19,485 bases of DNA, taken from positions 1 through 19,485 of the forward strand of contig JAGQGA010000028.1 of the NCBI GenBank assembly GCA_020432595.1. Direction: 5' to 3'. Below are positions 1 through 6,834 of the stretch, one piece after another. This DNA comes from Anaerolineales bacterium. GTDB lineage: Bacteria > Chloroflexota > Anaerolineae > Promineifilales > Promineifilaceae. Under the pieces are notes generated by a model. That model was not told the DNA's origin, did not search any database, and saw nothing but the letters and a program-made list of their open reading frames with translations. Made by a program: the position numbers and the translations under genes. The first letter of the stretch is position 1; every line of letters begins with the position of its first letter.

Positions 1-11
1 TGCTTTTGACG

Positions 12-72
12 TGGTGCGTGGTGCGTGATACGTGGCAAATGAACCTTCTGACGCACCACGCACCACGCACCA
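12..72. repeat. Inverted repeat hairpin downstream of the RNase H gene
   Basis: A 15-nt arm, TGGTGCGTGGTGCGT (12-26), is matched by its perfect complement ACGCACCACGCACCA (51-65, with a third ACGCACC-type unit running to 72). The hairpin lies just beyond the stop codon of the minus-strand RNase H gene. It may end or protect that transcript, but no T-run follows on the minus strand, so it is not a classic intrinsic terminator. It may equally be a dispersed repeat. Confidence 0.6.
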
Positions 73-108
73 AATTTGTCAACCCCAGGAGATCCGAAAG
101 AACCCCTT

Positions 109-621
109 TTAATTATCTGGTTGACGGGACGTTCGCTGCCCCCATTGCCGTAACCAATTTGCCAGAGTAGGGCGGCTCGTTTCTTCGGGCGGGTCGGTCA
201 CCACCAGCCCCGGCATTTGCACCAAACGGCCGTTAATCGCCTCCGTTGCCAGCGCATCGGCCAAACAATTCTGCTCCCGAGGCACATGGCGAAAGCTCAC
301 CTGCTCAAAAACGGCCGTTTGCCGACACGTCTGCTGGTGCAGCCGCTTCAAACGCTGGCTCATCACCCGGCTCAACCCCGACATCTGGCGCACCACCACC
401 TCCGAATCCGACACAATCAGCACCGCTTTGGCCCCCAACCCCGCCGCCAGCGTCAAACCCAGCTGCGTGGCATAATACTCTGCCTCATTGTTCGTCATCA
501 TCGGCAGTTGGCGGCTAAGCCACCCCACAAAATACCCCTCCGACGTTCGCGCCACGGCCGCTGCCCCAGCATACTGCGTGCCAGCCATCCCCCCATCCAC
601 GTGAACTGTTAACTGTTTCAT
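109..621 (-). CDS. rnhA-like: Ribonuclease HI family protein
   Basis: A 170-aa protein with the RNase HI fold, which cuts the RNA strand of RNA:DNA hybrids using two metal ions. All four acidic catalytic residues are visible: D9 in VHVDGG, E46 in NNEAEYYA, D72 in IVSDSE and D122 in NCLADALA. It is the short bacterial/archaeal form without an N-terminal hybrid-binding domain, and has a roughly 30-residue polar tail. The frame stays open upstream to 936, but homology begins at MKQLTVHVDGG; the ATG at 621 is preceded by AGGAGGA about 11 nt upstream, which decides the start. The ATG lies 1 nt beyond the stop of the membrane-protein gene, so the two are probably translationally coupled. Being near an RT and Cas1, it could process cDNA:RNA hybrids during spacer capture (inference); a housekeeping role is the alternative. 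Confidence 0.9.
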   Translation of the reverse strand: MKQLTVHVDGGMAGTQYAGAAAVARTSEGYFVGWLSRQLPMMTNNEAEYYATQLGLTLAAGLGAKAVLIVSDSEVVVRQMSGLSRVMSQRLKRLHQQTCRQTAVFEQVSFRHVPREQNCLADALATEAINGRLVQMPGLVVTDPPEETSRPTLANWLRQWGQRTSRQPDN

Positions 622-622
622 C

Positions 623-1258
623 TTAGAAAAAATCCTCCTCAAATGTCTCCATCTCGCCATTGCTCTGTGAAGCCGTCGGCTGTCGCACCGCCTGCTGCCG
701 CAGCGGTTGTCCCCGCAGCGGCTGCCCCCGCAAACCCTGCCCGCGCCGCGCCGGCCGTCTGCCTGTGGTTGCACCATGAAGCAGCTTGTCCATGGTGATG
801 GAGATAGCGCCAATAAACAAAATACGGGTAAGCCACACCAAAATGGCGACAAAAATGGGTGCATAAAAAAGCATATCGTTGTAGGAAATGAGGGAGGCAC
901 CGAGTAAACGGCCGTTAATCGCCAACGCAACCGCATACCACGTCATCACCGCATTCATCGTCGCCCCCAGAAACCAAGCCCCCAGCAGCAGCCAAACCTC
1001 CTTCGGCTCATCCCTACCCTGCTCCGGCGTAAACATCCGAATCAGCCCCGCAAAATCAATGCTGCAAAAAGCAAACGCCAAAATCGTTGCCCACTCCATC
1101 CCCGCAAAACGCAAACCGCTAAACAAATTCAACAAAGCATAGCGCGTCGTGTCAAAATTAAAGATCTCAAACCCAACCAAAGCCGCCACGAGCAGAACCG
1201 TTATCACAACGCCACTATCCACCCCCTTTTTTGCCGAAAAGACACTCAGAAAACTCAT
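623..1258 (-). CDS. Four-helix membrane protein with Arg/Gln/Gly-rich tail, unknown function
   Basis: A 211-aa protein. I do not recognise the family. Four hydrophobic helices are visible at roughly residues 17-35, 56-76, 88-112 and 130-151. They are followed by a low-complexity cytoplasmic-type tail rich in Arg, Gly and Gln (RGQPLRGQPLRQQ repeats) that ends in an acidic EEDFF motif. The ATG at 1258 is chosen over the in-frame GTG (1261) and TTG (1264) because AGGAG lies 6 nt upstream. Its stop is 1 nt from the RNase HI start, which suggests a coupled pair. A basic tail on a small membrane protein next to RNase H could bind nucleic acid at the membrane, but this is inference only. A 310-bp repeat-rich gap separates it from cas1, so it may be transcribed separately from the upstream operon. 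Confidence 0.8.
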   Translation of the reverse strand: MSFLSVFSAKKGVDSGVVITVLLVAALVGFEIFNFDTTRYALLNLFSGLRFAGMEWATILAFAFCSIDFAGLIRMFTPEQGRDEPKEVWLLLGAWFLGATMNAVMTWYAVALAINGRLLGASLISYNDMLFYAPIFVAILVWLTRILFIGAISITMDKLLHGATTGRRPARRGQGLRGQPLRGQPLRQQAVRQPTASQSNGEMETFEEDFF

Positions 1259-1296
1259 CACCAACTCCTAACAGAGGCAAGCCAGAACCGAAAACG

Positions 1297-1545
1297 TTAC
1301 ATAGAGGTTCACAGAGAAGACACACAGAGGCACAGAGGAAAAATGAATCGTTTTTTGTAACTATACAGATCCGCTTAAAAGCTATGAAAGAAGCTCGTCA
1401 TTCCCGCGAAAGCGGGAATCCATGACTAGGCTGAAGATGGATACCCGCTTTCGCGGGTATGACACCTGAGTTACCATTTTTCATACTTTCTCTGTGAAAC
1501 TCCTTCTTATCTCTGTGCGGCTCTGTGTTACCTCTTGCCTTGCAT
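1297..1545. repeat. Structured intergenic region between cas1 and the membrane-protein gene
   Basis: The 310-bp gap (1259-1568) holds no gene that I can support. Its left part carries CACAGAG-type tandem words (about 1300-1345). Its right part carries the complementary CTCTGTG words (about 1489-1530), so the two sides can fold back on each other. A REP-like double hairpin lies in the middle (1396-1468). Regions built of CACAGAG words are typical dispersed non-coding repeats in this kind of genome. No convincing minus-strand promoter was seen. Confidence 0.6.
1396..1468. repeat. REP/BIME-like paired-hairpin element, copy 1
   Basis: A 73-nt element made of two hairpins: ATTCCCGCGAAAGCGGGAAT, then a spacer containing GAAGATGG, then ATACCCGCTTTCGCGGGTAT, ending GACACCTG. 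The same layout and length recur at 14677-14749. An inverted, rearranged copy is at 11419-11510 and a half copy at 2607-2637. All copies are intergenic. This is a mobile-like palindromic repeat family; no coding capacity is present. Confidence 0.8.
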
Positions 1546-1568
1546 ACAAGAATTTAATCGTTCAACTA

Positions 1569-2585
1569 CTACTTAGCCCTCATCGGTTCATACGCCGCCT
1601 CCCGCCCATCAACCAGCCGCGCCACCCGCTGCGCTTGCAGCCTGATGGCATTCTGCAGCGATGTTTGCCCCCCCGGCCCAGCCATTGGGTGAAAGAGCCT
1701 AGTTTCCAACCGACTGCCATACGCTTCCAGCACGCGCACAATCCCCATATCCCCCAGTTCCACCGGGCGCGACGGCCGGCCAGTTCGCACAAACTCCTCC
1801 GGCACCAGGCTGCCCCGGTTAATCAACTCCAGACACAGCGAGTCCGAAATTAACGGCCGCCACTCCTCCATCAAATCCAACGCCAAAGACGGCCGTCCCC
1901 GCGACACAGCATGAAAAAAGCCAAGATGAATCTCCAAGCCGGTCAACCGAATCGCGGTTCGCACCTCCTTTAGCAGCAAGCTATAGGAAAAACTCAGCAA
2001 CGCATTAAACGGATCGGGCGGCGGATAATATTCCCGCTTGGCAAACCCCCACGCCGGATCAATCAAGGCCCTAATGGCCGCAAAATAAAAAACGGCCGCT
2101 TTTCCCTCATACCCTCGCAGCGCATCCAAATCCTGCGCCCCCGCCGATTGTTGCTTCATCGCCATCATGCCCACCAGCGCTTTGTCAAACATAGCCTGGT
2201 CAACATGCACCCGTTTAGCCTGCCGCTGTAGCACCACGCGCTGGTTATGAATCTTGGCATCCACAATCGCCTTAGAAACCTGCAGGGCTGCCTGCTCATC
2301 GTTCAGCAGCATAAACTGCTTTTGTCGCAGCTCCACATGGGATGACTCCCCCCCAGTCGCCCAGCCGCGCCACGTCCCCTGGCTGGAAAGGAAGGCCACA
2401 TCAACCCCACGCTGCAGCAGTGCCGCAATCGCCTGGGTCGTAATTTGCACGTTGCCATGCAAAGCGACTTCCTCCACTTTTTCCAATGGAAATTGATCTA
2501 AAACCTGCCGCTGCTTCGTCACAACCAATCTGTCACCACGGCGGTGTACCTTTGCTCCTTGCTCCCGAACATGTACCTGTGTCAT
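1569..2585 (-). CDS. cas1: CRISPR-associated integrase/endonuclease Cas1
   Basis: A full-length 338-aa Cas1, the metal-dependent integrase that inserts new spacers at the leader end of CRISPR arrays. The N-terminal beta domain (about 1-75) contains QFPLEKVEEVALHGNVQITT, typical of the family. The helical catalytic domain has the metal-binding set E160 (RGYEGKAA), H225 (GFFHAVSRGRPS) and D237 (LALDLMEEWRP), all intact. The ATG at 2585 has AAAGGAG 6 nt upstream. It lies 61 bp after the RT stop, in a different frame, so RT and Cas1 are neighbours and not a fusion. No Cas2 gene lies on either side, which is odd because Cas1 normally works as a Cas1-Cas2 complex. The array is 15.5 kb away at the other end of the window. 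Subtype cannot be fixed from the sequence alone; the partner RT points to the type III-associated lineage (inference). Confidence 0.97.
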   Translation of the reverse strand: MTQVHVREQGAKVHRRGDRLVVTKQRQVLDQFPLEKVEEVALHGNVQITTQAIAALLQRGVDVAFLSSQGTWRGWATGGESSHVELRQKQFMLLNDEQAALQVSKAIVDAKIHNQRVVLQRQAKRVHVDQAMFDKALVGMMAMKQQSAGAQDLDALRGYEGKAAVFYFAAIRALIDPAWGFAKREYYPPPDPFNALLSFSYSLLLKEVRTAIRLTGLEIHLGFFHAVSRGRPSLALDLMEEWRPLISDSLCLELINRGSLVPEEFVRTGRPSRPVELGDMGIVRVLEAYGSRLETRLFHPMAGPGGQTSLQNAIRLQAQRVARLVDGREAAYEPMRAK

Positions 2586-2606
2586 TTTTACTCCTTTATA
2601 TCTATA

Positions 2607-2637
2607 CAGGTGTCATACCCGCGCCGCCGGGTATCCA
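2607..2637. repeat. Half copy of the REP-like element between RT and cas1
   Basis: CAGGTGTCATACCCG (2607-2621) and CGGGTATCCA (2628-2637) match the inverted form of one half of the 73-nt REP-like element and make a single hairpin around 2615-2634. It fills most of the 61-bp gap between the RT stop and the cas1 ribosome binding site. It could modulate readthrough or mRNA decay between the two genes. Confidence 0.65.
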
Positions 2638-2646
2638 CACCAACAT

Positions 2647-3591
2647 TTACTTAAGCTGATGCATTTCATCCCGAATAAAAAACCAGCCAACAAACTGAAA
2701 CCCCTCGTTAAAATTGGTAATGCGCGTTTTGTGGGTGTGCATCGTCAACCCCAGGCGGCGCAAATTAAGACCCGCCCACTGTTCTGCGCTGTGAATGACC
2801 GCTTTATGGCGGCTAAGAATGACAAAGTCATCGGCGTAGCGGATGAGCGAGATGCCCGGTTTTTGCATGGCACGGTCAAAGGGGTGGAGATAGAGATTGC
2901 ACAGCAGCGGCGAAATGACGCTCCCCTGAGAGGTGCCGGTTGTTGTTTGGTCGGGTCGCCAGGCGTTGCCAATACGGGTGTTGAGCCACAGCTTGATAAG
3001 CTGCCGCAGCGGCCCAGGCACCCGCCATTGCGCCAGTTGCCGCAACAAACGGCCGTTTTCCATCTGACCAAAACAATCCTCGATGTCCGCATCTAGCACC
3101 CAATAAGCACCGGCTGCCCGCGCCATCAAAATCGCCTCAGCCGCATCTTTTGTGGAACGGCCGTTGCGAAAACCAAAGCTACAGGGCAAAAACTGGCGGT
3201 CAAAAATCGGTTCCAAATAGTTATAGACGGCACGCTGCACAATCCGATCCCGAATAGCCCAAATGGTCAACGTGCGCCAGCGCTCATCCTTTTTGGGTAC
3301 CAAAAGCTGCTTAACGGGGCGCGGCTGGTATTGTTGGTTCACCAGTTCAACATGGAGCGCATACAGATTTTGCTCAAGCTGCTCTTCAAATTGAGCCACC
3401 GTCTCTCCGTCGGATCCTTTGGCACCCTTGTTGGCACGAACGGCCGTCCACGCTCTTCGCAGCGCATCCATGGCAAACGCTGCTTGCCACGGTCCATAGG
3501 GTGAATGAAACCTGGAAATCGGCAGCATAGATTTTCCCTGTTCAGCTGGGGCGTTGGGCTTAGGGGTTGTTTTCACGGTTTTCTTCGACAC
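2647..3591 (-). CDS. Stand-alone reverse transcriptase next to Cas1 (group II intron-like)
   Basis: A 314-aa RNA-dependent DNA polymerase. RT motifs in order: RT1/2 around PKKDERWRTLTIWAIRDR and SFGFRNGRS (138-146); motif A VLDADIEDCF with catalytic D169; motif B GTSQGSVISPLLCNLYL (219-235); motif C YADD (252-255); and RT7 GFQFVGW (297-303). It stops soon after RT7, so the maturase thumb/X domain and HNH endonuclease of mobile group II introns are missing. No intron RNA domain V-like structure was seen around it. Next to cas1 this indicates a CRISPR-associated RT, a class known (mainly as RT-Cas1 fusions) to allow spacer uptake from RNA. The GTG at 3591 has AGGAGG 4-5 nt upstream; the overlapping ATG at 3593 is out of frame. 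About 25 N-terminal residues are Lys/Pro-rich and probably disordered. Confidence 0.95.
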   Translation of the reverse strand: MSKKTVKTTPKPNAPAEQGKSMLPISRFHSPYGPWQAAFAMDALRRAWTAVRANKGAKGSDGETVAQFEEQLEQNLYALHVELVNQQYQPRPVKQLLVPKKDERWRTLTIWAIRDRIVQRAVYNYLEPIFDRQFLPCSFGFRNGRSTKDAAEAILMARAAGAYWVLDADIEDCFGQMENGRLLRQLAQWRVPGPLRQLIKLWLNTRIGNAWRPDQTTTGTSQGSVISPLLCNLYLHPFDRAMQKPGISLIRYADDFVILSRHKAVIHSAEQWAGLNLRRLGLTMHTHKTRITNFNEGFQFVGWFFIRDEMHQLK

Positions 3592-3610
3592 ATTACCTCC
3601 TATAAGAATA

Positions 3611-3664
3611 GGACGCAGATTTCCCTGATTAAACTGATCAGGAAAATCAGGGAAATCTGCGTCC
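3611..3664. repeat. Perfect 20-bp inverted repeat between GTPase and RT genes
   Basis: GGACGCAGATTTCCCTGATT (3611-3630) is exactly complementary to 3645-3664, with a 14-nt loop. It occupies over half of the 98-bp gap between the GTPase stop and the RT ribosome binding site. It has no T-run on the minus strand, so it is not a standard terminator. An mRNA processing or stability element, or a small dispersed palindrome, are both possible. Confidence 0.75.
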
Positions 3665-3689
3665 CATTTCCGTGCTTCGTGGTGGGAAA

Positions 3690-4808
3690 TTACCGATCTT
3701 GCCGCCGATGTGTTTCCCGCAAATAGGTGGTACGGGAAGTCAACAACTGCCGCAGGGGAATGGTTGCGCCTGCCTCGTAATAGCGAACGGCCGTTTCGCC
3801 AACCAGCATCGTCGTTGCCCCGCTTGCCAAGCCACTGATAATCCAGCCCAGCAAGGGGATCAGCTTCACCAACGCCAGCACCAGATAGCGCAAGCCAAAA
3901 ACGCCAACAATCGTACTAATCACCTCCCGATTTAGCCCTCCCGTAGGCGTGTAGCCATAGGCAGCCCCAATTCGCAGCACCACCCCAACCTGAACCATTG
4001 CCTGCATCGGCAAATCGAGAATCGGAACCGGTTGCGCTCCCATCATGCCCGCCAAAACAGCCGCTTGCCGGGCAATCCGTTGCGCCGCCAGCCGCCGCAA
4101 GGCGTGGATCTCGCGCCCCAATGGTACCGCCAGCTTCGGCACCGTATCCAGCAGCTTGGGCAGCAACTTTTCCTGCACATGCTGCCCTGTTCGCGCCGAA
4201 ATGGGAATGACCGCCATCCCAATGCGTTGCTCAATTTCACCAAGCTGGGTGTCCACTTCGGCCAGGCCATCAATTTTGTTGAGGACAACCAGCAGCGGCC
4301 GGCCGCTGGCACGCACCGTGGCAATCCAGCGATAATCCTCAGCCGTCACGCCCACCGTGGCATCAATTAAGTAAATCAGCAACGCTGGATCACCCAGCGC
4401 CAACGGCAGCGCATCATAACTGGTCATATCCACAGCTTGCTGCCCCAACAAATCGGCTAAAATAAACAAGCCATAGGACTCAAGCGAAAACGCTTCTTCC
4501 AGAGAAAGATTGGGCCAAGAAACCAAGCTGTTACCAGATACGTCAGTCATTGGCTTTTCTTCCTCTGGCCGCCAGCCACGCAAATAGTCAAACAAGGTGC
4601 TTTTGCCCGCACCGGCCAAACCAATCAGGGCAATGCGCGCCTGGTTTTCATGGCTGATCTCGGCGGCTAATTCGTCCCACTGCCATAGGTTACGCAAACT
4701 CTCAAACCAGTTCATGCCGTTGCCCATACTATTAAAGGAAGAGGGCATCTCACCTAGCTCGTCCCATTCACGGGAATCAAAATTGTCATAGTTGTGTGGA
4801 TTCTTCAT
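3690..4808 (-). CDS. GTPase with C-terminal DUF697-like membrane-associated domain
   Basis: A 372-aa protein. The N-terminal 55 residues are polar. The G domain has P-loop GLAGAGKS (63-70), G3 DLLGQ (119-123), G4 NKID (177-180) and G5 SAR (204-206), so GTP binding looks intact. From about 242 to 356 there is an Ala/Gly-rich helical region with hydrophobic stretches (VGVFGLRYLVLALVKLIPLL and GWIISGLASGATTMLVGE) that resembles the DUF697 domain found behind Era/YcjX-type GTPases. That domain is thought to associate with membranes. The ATG at 4808 is preferred over 4820 because AAAGGA is correctly spaced only for 4808. The gene overlaps the end of the 664-aa gene by 23 bp, a sign of translational coupling. 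It may switch or anchor the tubulin-like/664-aa partners at the membrane (inference). Confidence 0.88.
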   Translation of the reverse strand: MKNPHNYDNFDSREWDELGEMPSSFNSMGNGMNWFESLRNLWQWDELAAEISHENQARIALIGLAGAGKSTLFDYLRGWRPEEEKPMTDVSGNSLVSWPNLSLEEAFSLESYGLFILADLLGQQAVDMTSYDALPLALGDPALLIYLIDATVGVTAEDYRWIATVRASGRPLLVVLNKIDGLAEVDTQLGEIEQRIGMAVIPISARTGQHVQEKLLPKLLDTVPKLAVPLGREIHALRRLAAQRIARQAAVLAGMMGAQPVPILDLPMQAMVQVGVVLRIGAAYGYTPTGGLNREVISTIVGVFGLRYLVLALVKLIPLLGWIISGLASGATTMLVGETAVRYYEAGATIPLRQLLTSRTTYLRETHRRQDR

Positions 4809-6780
4809 ATTTAGTTTCATCCTTTTGTGTAAATGCAGTTAGGGGCAGACCCATGCGAAAACGAAGTAAAATTAACCGCTCATGGTCTGCTATCTCTAAG
4901 GTTTGTATGGGGCGGGAAATAAGCGCGTGTTGTTCAGGCAGCACTGCCAGCAGTTGCTCTGCTGCCGCTGCCGCCAGCACCGTCCACTCTGTTATCGGTG
5001 ACCGCTCGGTTTCGGCAATTTGTGTTTCATCAAACGGCCATAAGGGTGCTGCCTCTTGCCAAGCGATTTGCCACCATTGCTGCCGGGCTGCGGCGGTTGG
5101 GTAGTGGGCGGTGAGGAGATCAACGGCCGTTAACTGATCCAACCAGCTCAATCTTGACAGCCCCACTTGTCTTAATGGCTCCAAGATGGCATCATCAAGA
5201 TGCTGTAGCTGCGTCCCTAATCCCCCAATACTGCTGGCAGCCGCCTGCGCCTCTGGCTCTACCTCTGTTATGTATGCTCTGTAAAGGTCAAGCCAAAATG
5301 GTTGGCTTGCCATCGCTTGTGTCGGCTTAGGGCAAGTCATCCTATACAAATGGCTAACCATTTCCCCAATCTCTTCGACTTTATTAAGCCAATGCTGAAC
5401 TTGCTTGTTCAGATCAAGCAAGGTGTGGCGAACGGCCGTTAATAACATTTGCTTGCGCCTCTGTTCCGCTTGGCGAACCAAAACATAGCCCAGTTGCTGC
5501 CCCATTTGCCGCAACTGCCAATAGTCCAAAACAAGCTTTGGCCATTGCCAAGGCTGAATACAAACGCGCAGCCAGCGTAGCCAGTGGGTATCTGCACGAT
5601 GTGAGCCCGGCCACGTTTCGAGCCGTACCCCTATTTGTGCTTCCAACACCCCTCGCTCGTCAGCCAGTGCAGCTTGTTGCTCCTGTTGGTCTGCTTCTGA
5701 CCCGAGCAGTAACTCATATTGCATCGTCATAGCTTGGGAAAGGGTATGGAGCCAACGGCTATTGCGATCCACGGCAGTAATCGGTTGTTTATTTAGGTTA
5801 TTCATGAGTTCGTCCTGTAGCTGGCGATGGGCTGCCATGAGTAGATCATCTGCTGCCTGCTGTGCCAGAAGAATATGATGGTTAAGTTGTTCGCTATCAC
5901 CACTATCGACTAGACGAATCCAATGAAAGCCATTGACCAACTCCCACGGCCACGGGGCTTCCCACAGATTGTTTTCGTAATTGGGCAAAGGCCATGGCTT
6001 GAGTTTGGCCGTAAGTGCTTGTGCTACATCAGCGGGCAACCATTTGTGTTGTTGTAACCAGGCTGTTGCTGTTGCCTCGTTGTTGGGTTGCTCTTGGGCT
6101 TCGGCCAGCCATTGTTCAAACACGGCCGTTAACCAATGAACTAAACAATATTGTTGTAAATCAGCCTGTGACCACCCGTACTGGCTAAGGCCAACCGTGA
6201 ATACCATCGGCTCAACTGAAGCGCCGTTTTCCAAGAGAATGCGTAGCGAACTGGTTACGAAAAGCCAGAGAAAGTCAGCAACTGTTTGCTGTAAGATGGT
6301 GGTAACTGGCAAGTACAGCCCCACTTCGTTAAGGCAGCTCAGGAGAATGGCGTTGTGCCTAAAATCGGTTAACCCTTCTAGCTGTGCGTTATTGGGATCG
6401 GGGGCTAACCAAACGAGCCACAGATTGGTAGAAATGCCTAGGGTTTTGCGAATGGTTGCCGGGAGTTCTTGGCTCAGGGAAACGGCCGTTTGTGCCTGCT
6501 GGCTATCCACCGCCGCAAACAAGAGGATTACCACTACCTCCTGATACTGAGCAAGCTGCCACCCTTGATGCTGTAGTTTTGTCGCCAGGTTAGTGGGGGA
6601 GATATTGGCTAAAGCCACTACTAGGTCATTGGCAAAACTATTGGCCACGTAAGCAAGATGGGCAATCGCCACCCTGGGGCCTTGCTGCACCTGCATGCGT
6701 TCCGCAAATAGTTCGTAAACTTCCCCAGCCTCATCACCATTTGTAATCACAAGCGTTCGTTGGATAGTCGAGTTTATCAT
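4786..6780 (-). CDS. 664-aa protein of unknown family, tubulin-like operon partner
   Basis: I do not recognise a family. The first ~200 residues look like an alpha/beta fold with hydrophobic strands alternating with helices (VAIAHLAYVA 37-46, EVVVILLFAA 81-90, LWLVWLAP 120-127, NAILLSCLNEVGLYL 143-157, PMVFTVGL 191-198). The rest is helical and rich in Gln, Trp and Leu, with no clear transmembrane segment, P-loop or nuclease motif. No GGDD or HD motif is seen, so it is not a disguised Cas10. The ATG at 6780 has AGGGGA about 6 nt upstream. It sits between the tubulin-like gene (54-bp gap with a hairpin) and the GTPase gene (23-bp overlap), and presumably acts in the same complex. Four AACGGCCGTT-type motifs lie inside it, read as TAV. 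Confidence 0.85.
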   Translation of the reverse strand: MINSTIQRTLVITNGDEAGEVYELFAERMQVQQGPRVAIAHLAYVANSFANDLVVALANISPTNLATKLQHQGWQLAQYQEVVVILLFAAVDSQQAQTAVSLSQELPATIRKTLGISTNLWLVWLAPDPNNAQLEGLTDFRHNAILLSCLNEVGLYLPVTTILQQTVADFLWLFVTSSLRILLENGASVEPMVFTVGLSQYGWSQADLQQYCLVHWLTAVFEQWLAEAQEQPNNEATATAWLQQHKWLPADVAQALTAKLKPWPLPNYENNLWEAPWPWELVNGFHWIRLVDSGDSEQLNHHILLAQQAADDLLMAAHRQLQDELMNNLNKQPITAVDRNSRWLHTLSQAMTMQYELLLGSEADQQEQQAALADERGVLEAQIGVRLETWPGSHRADTHWLRWLRVCIQPWQWPKLVLDYWQLRQMGQQLGYVLVRQAEQRRKQMLLTAVRHTLLDLNKQVQHWLNKVEEIGEMVSHLYRMTCPKPTQAMASQPFWLDLYRAYITEVEPEAQAAASSIGGLGTQLQHLDDAILEPLRQVGLSRLSWLDQLTAVDLLTAHYPTAAARQQWWQIAWQEAAPLWPFDETQIAETERSPITEWTVLAAAAAEQLLAVLPEQHALISRPIQTLEIADHERLILLRFRMGLPLTAFTQKDETKYEESTQL

Positions 6781-6796
6781 CGTTTTCCCCTGTTTT

Positions 6797-6829
6797 ATGT
6801 GCCAGGCACTTTGGAAGTGCCTGGCACAT
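6797..6829. repeat. Intercistronic hairpin between the tubulin-like and 664-aa genes
   Basis: Perfect 15-bp arms, ATGTGCCAGGCACTT (6797-6811) and its complement (6815-6829), enclose a 3-nt loop. There is no T-run on the minus strand. It sits just after the tubulin-like stop codon and before the next ribosome binding site. This suggests mRNA stabilisation or partial attenuation inside the operon. Similar TGCCAGGCAC palindromes occur as dispersed repeats in many genomes. Confidence 0.75.
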
Positions 6830-6834
6830 CCGCA

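Noticed and set aside
622..936. N-terminal extension of the RNase H frame to 936
   Set aside because: The extra 105 residues are Arg/Cys-rich, overlap the membrane-protein gene and lack homology; a strong SD precedes the ATG at 621.
1259..1568. Possible small Cas2 gene after cas1
   Set aside because: The gap consists of REP hairpins and CACAGAG repeats. The short frames there have no Cas2 features.
2647..3690. Reverse transcriptase as part of a mobile group II intron
   Set aside because: No maturase X or HNH domain follows RT7, no intron RNA ends or domain V-like hairpin were seen, and cas1 is the next gene.
4786..6780. 664-aa protein as a divergent Cas10 or other effector subunit
   Set aside because: No GGDD, HD, RRM glycine-rich loop or nuclease motif is visible, and its neighbours are tubulin-like and GTPase genes.
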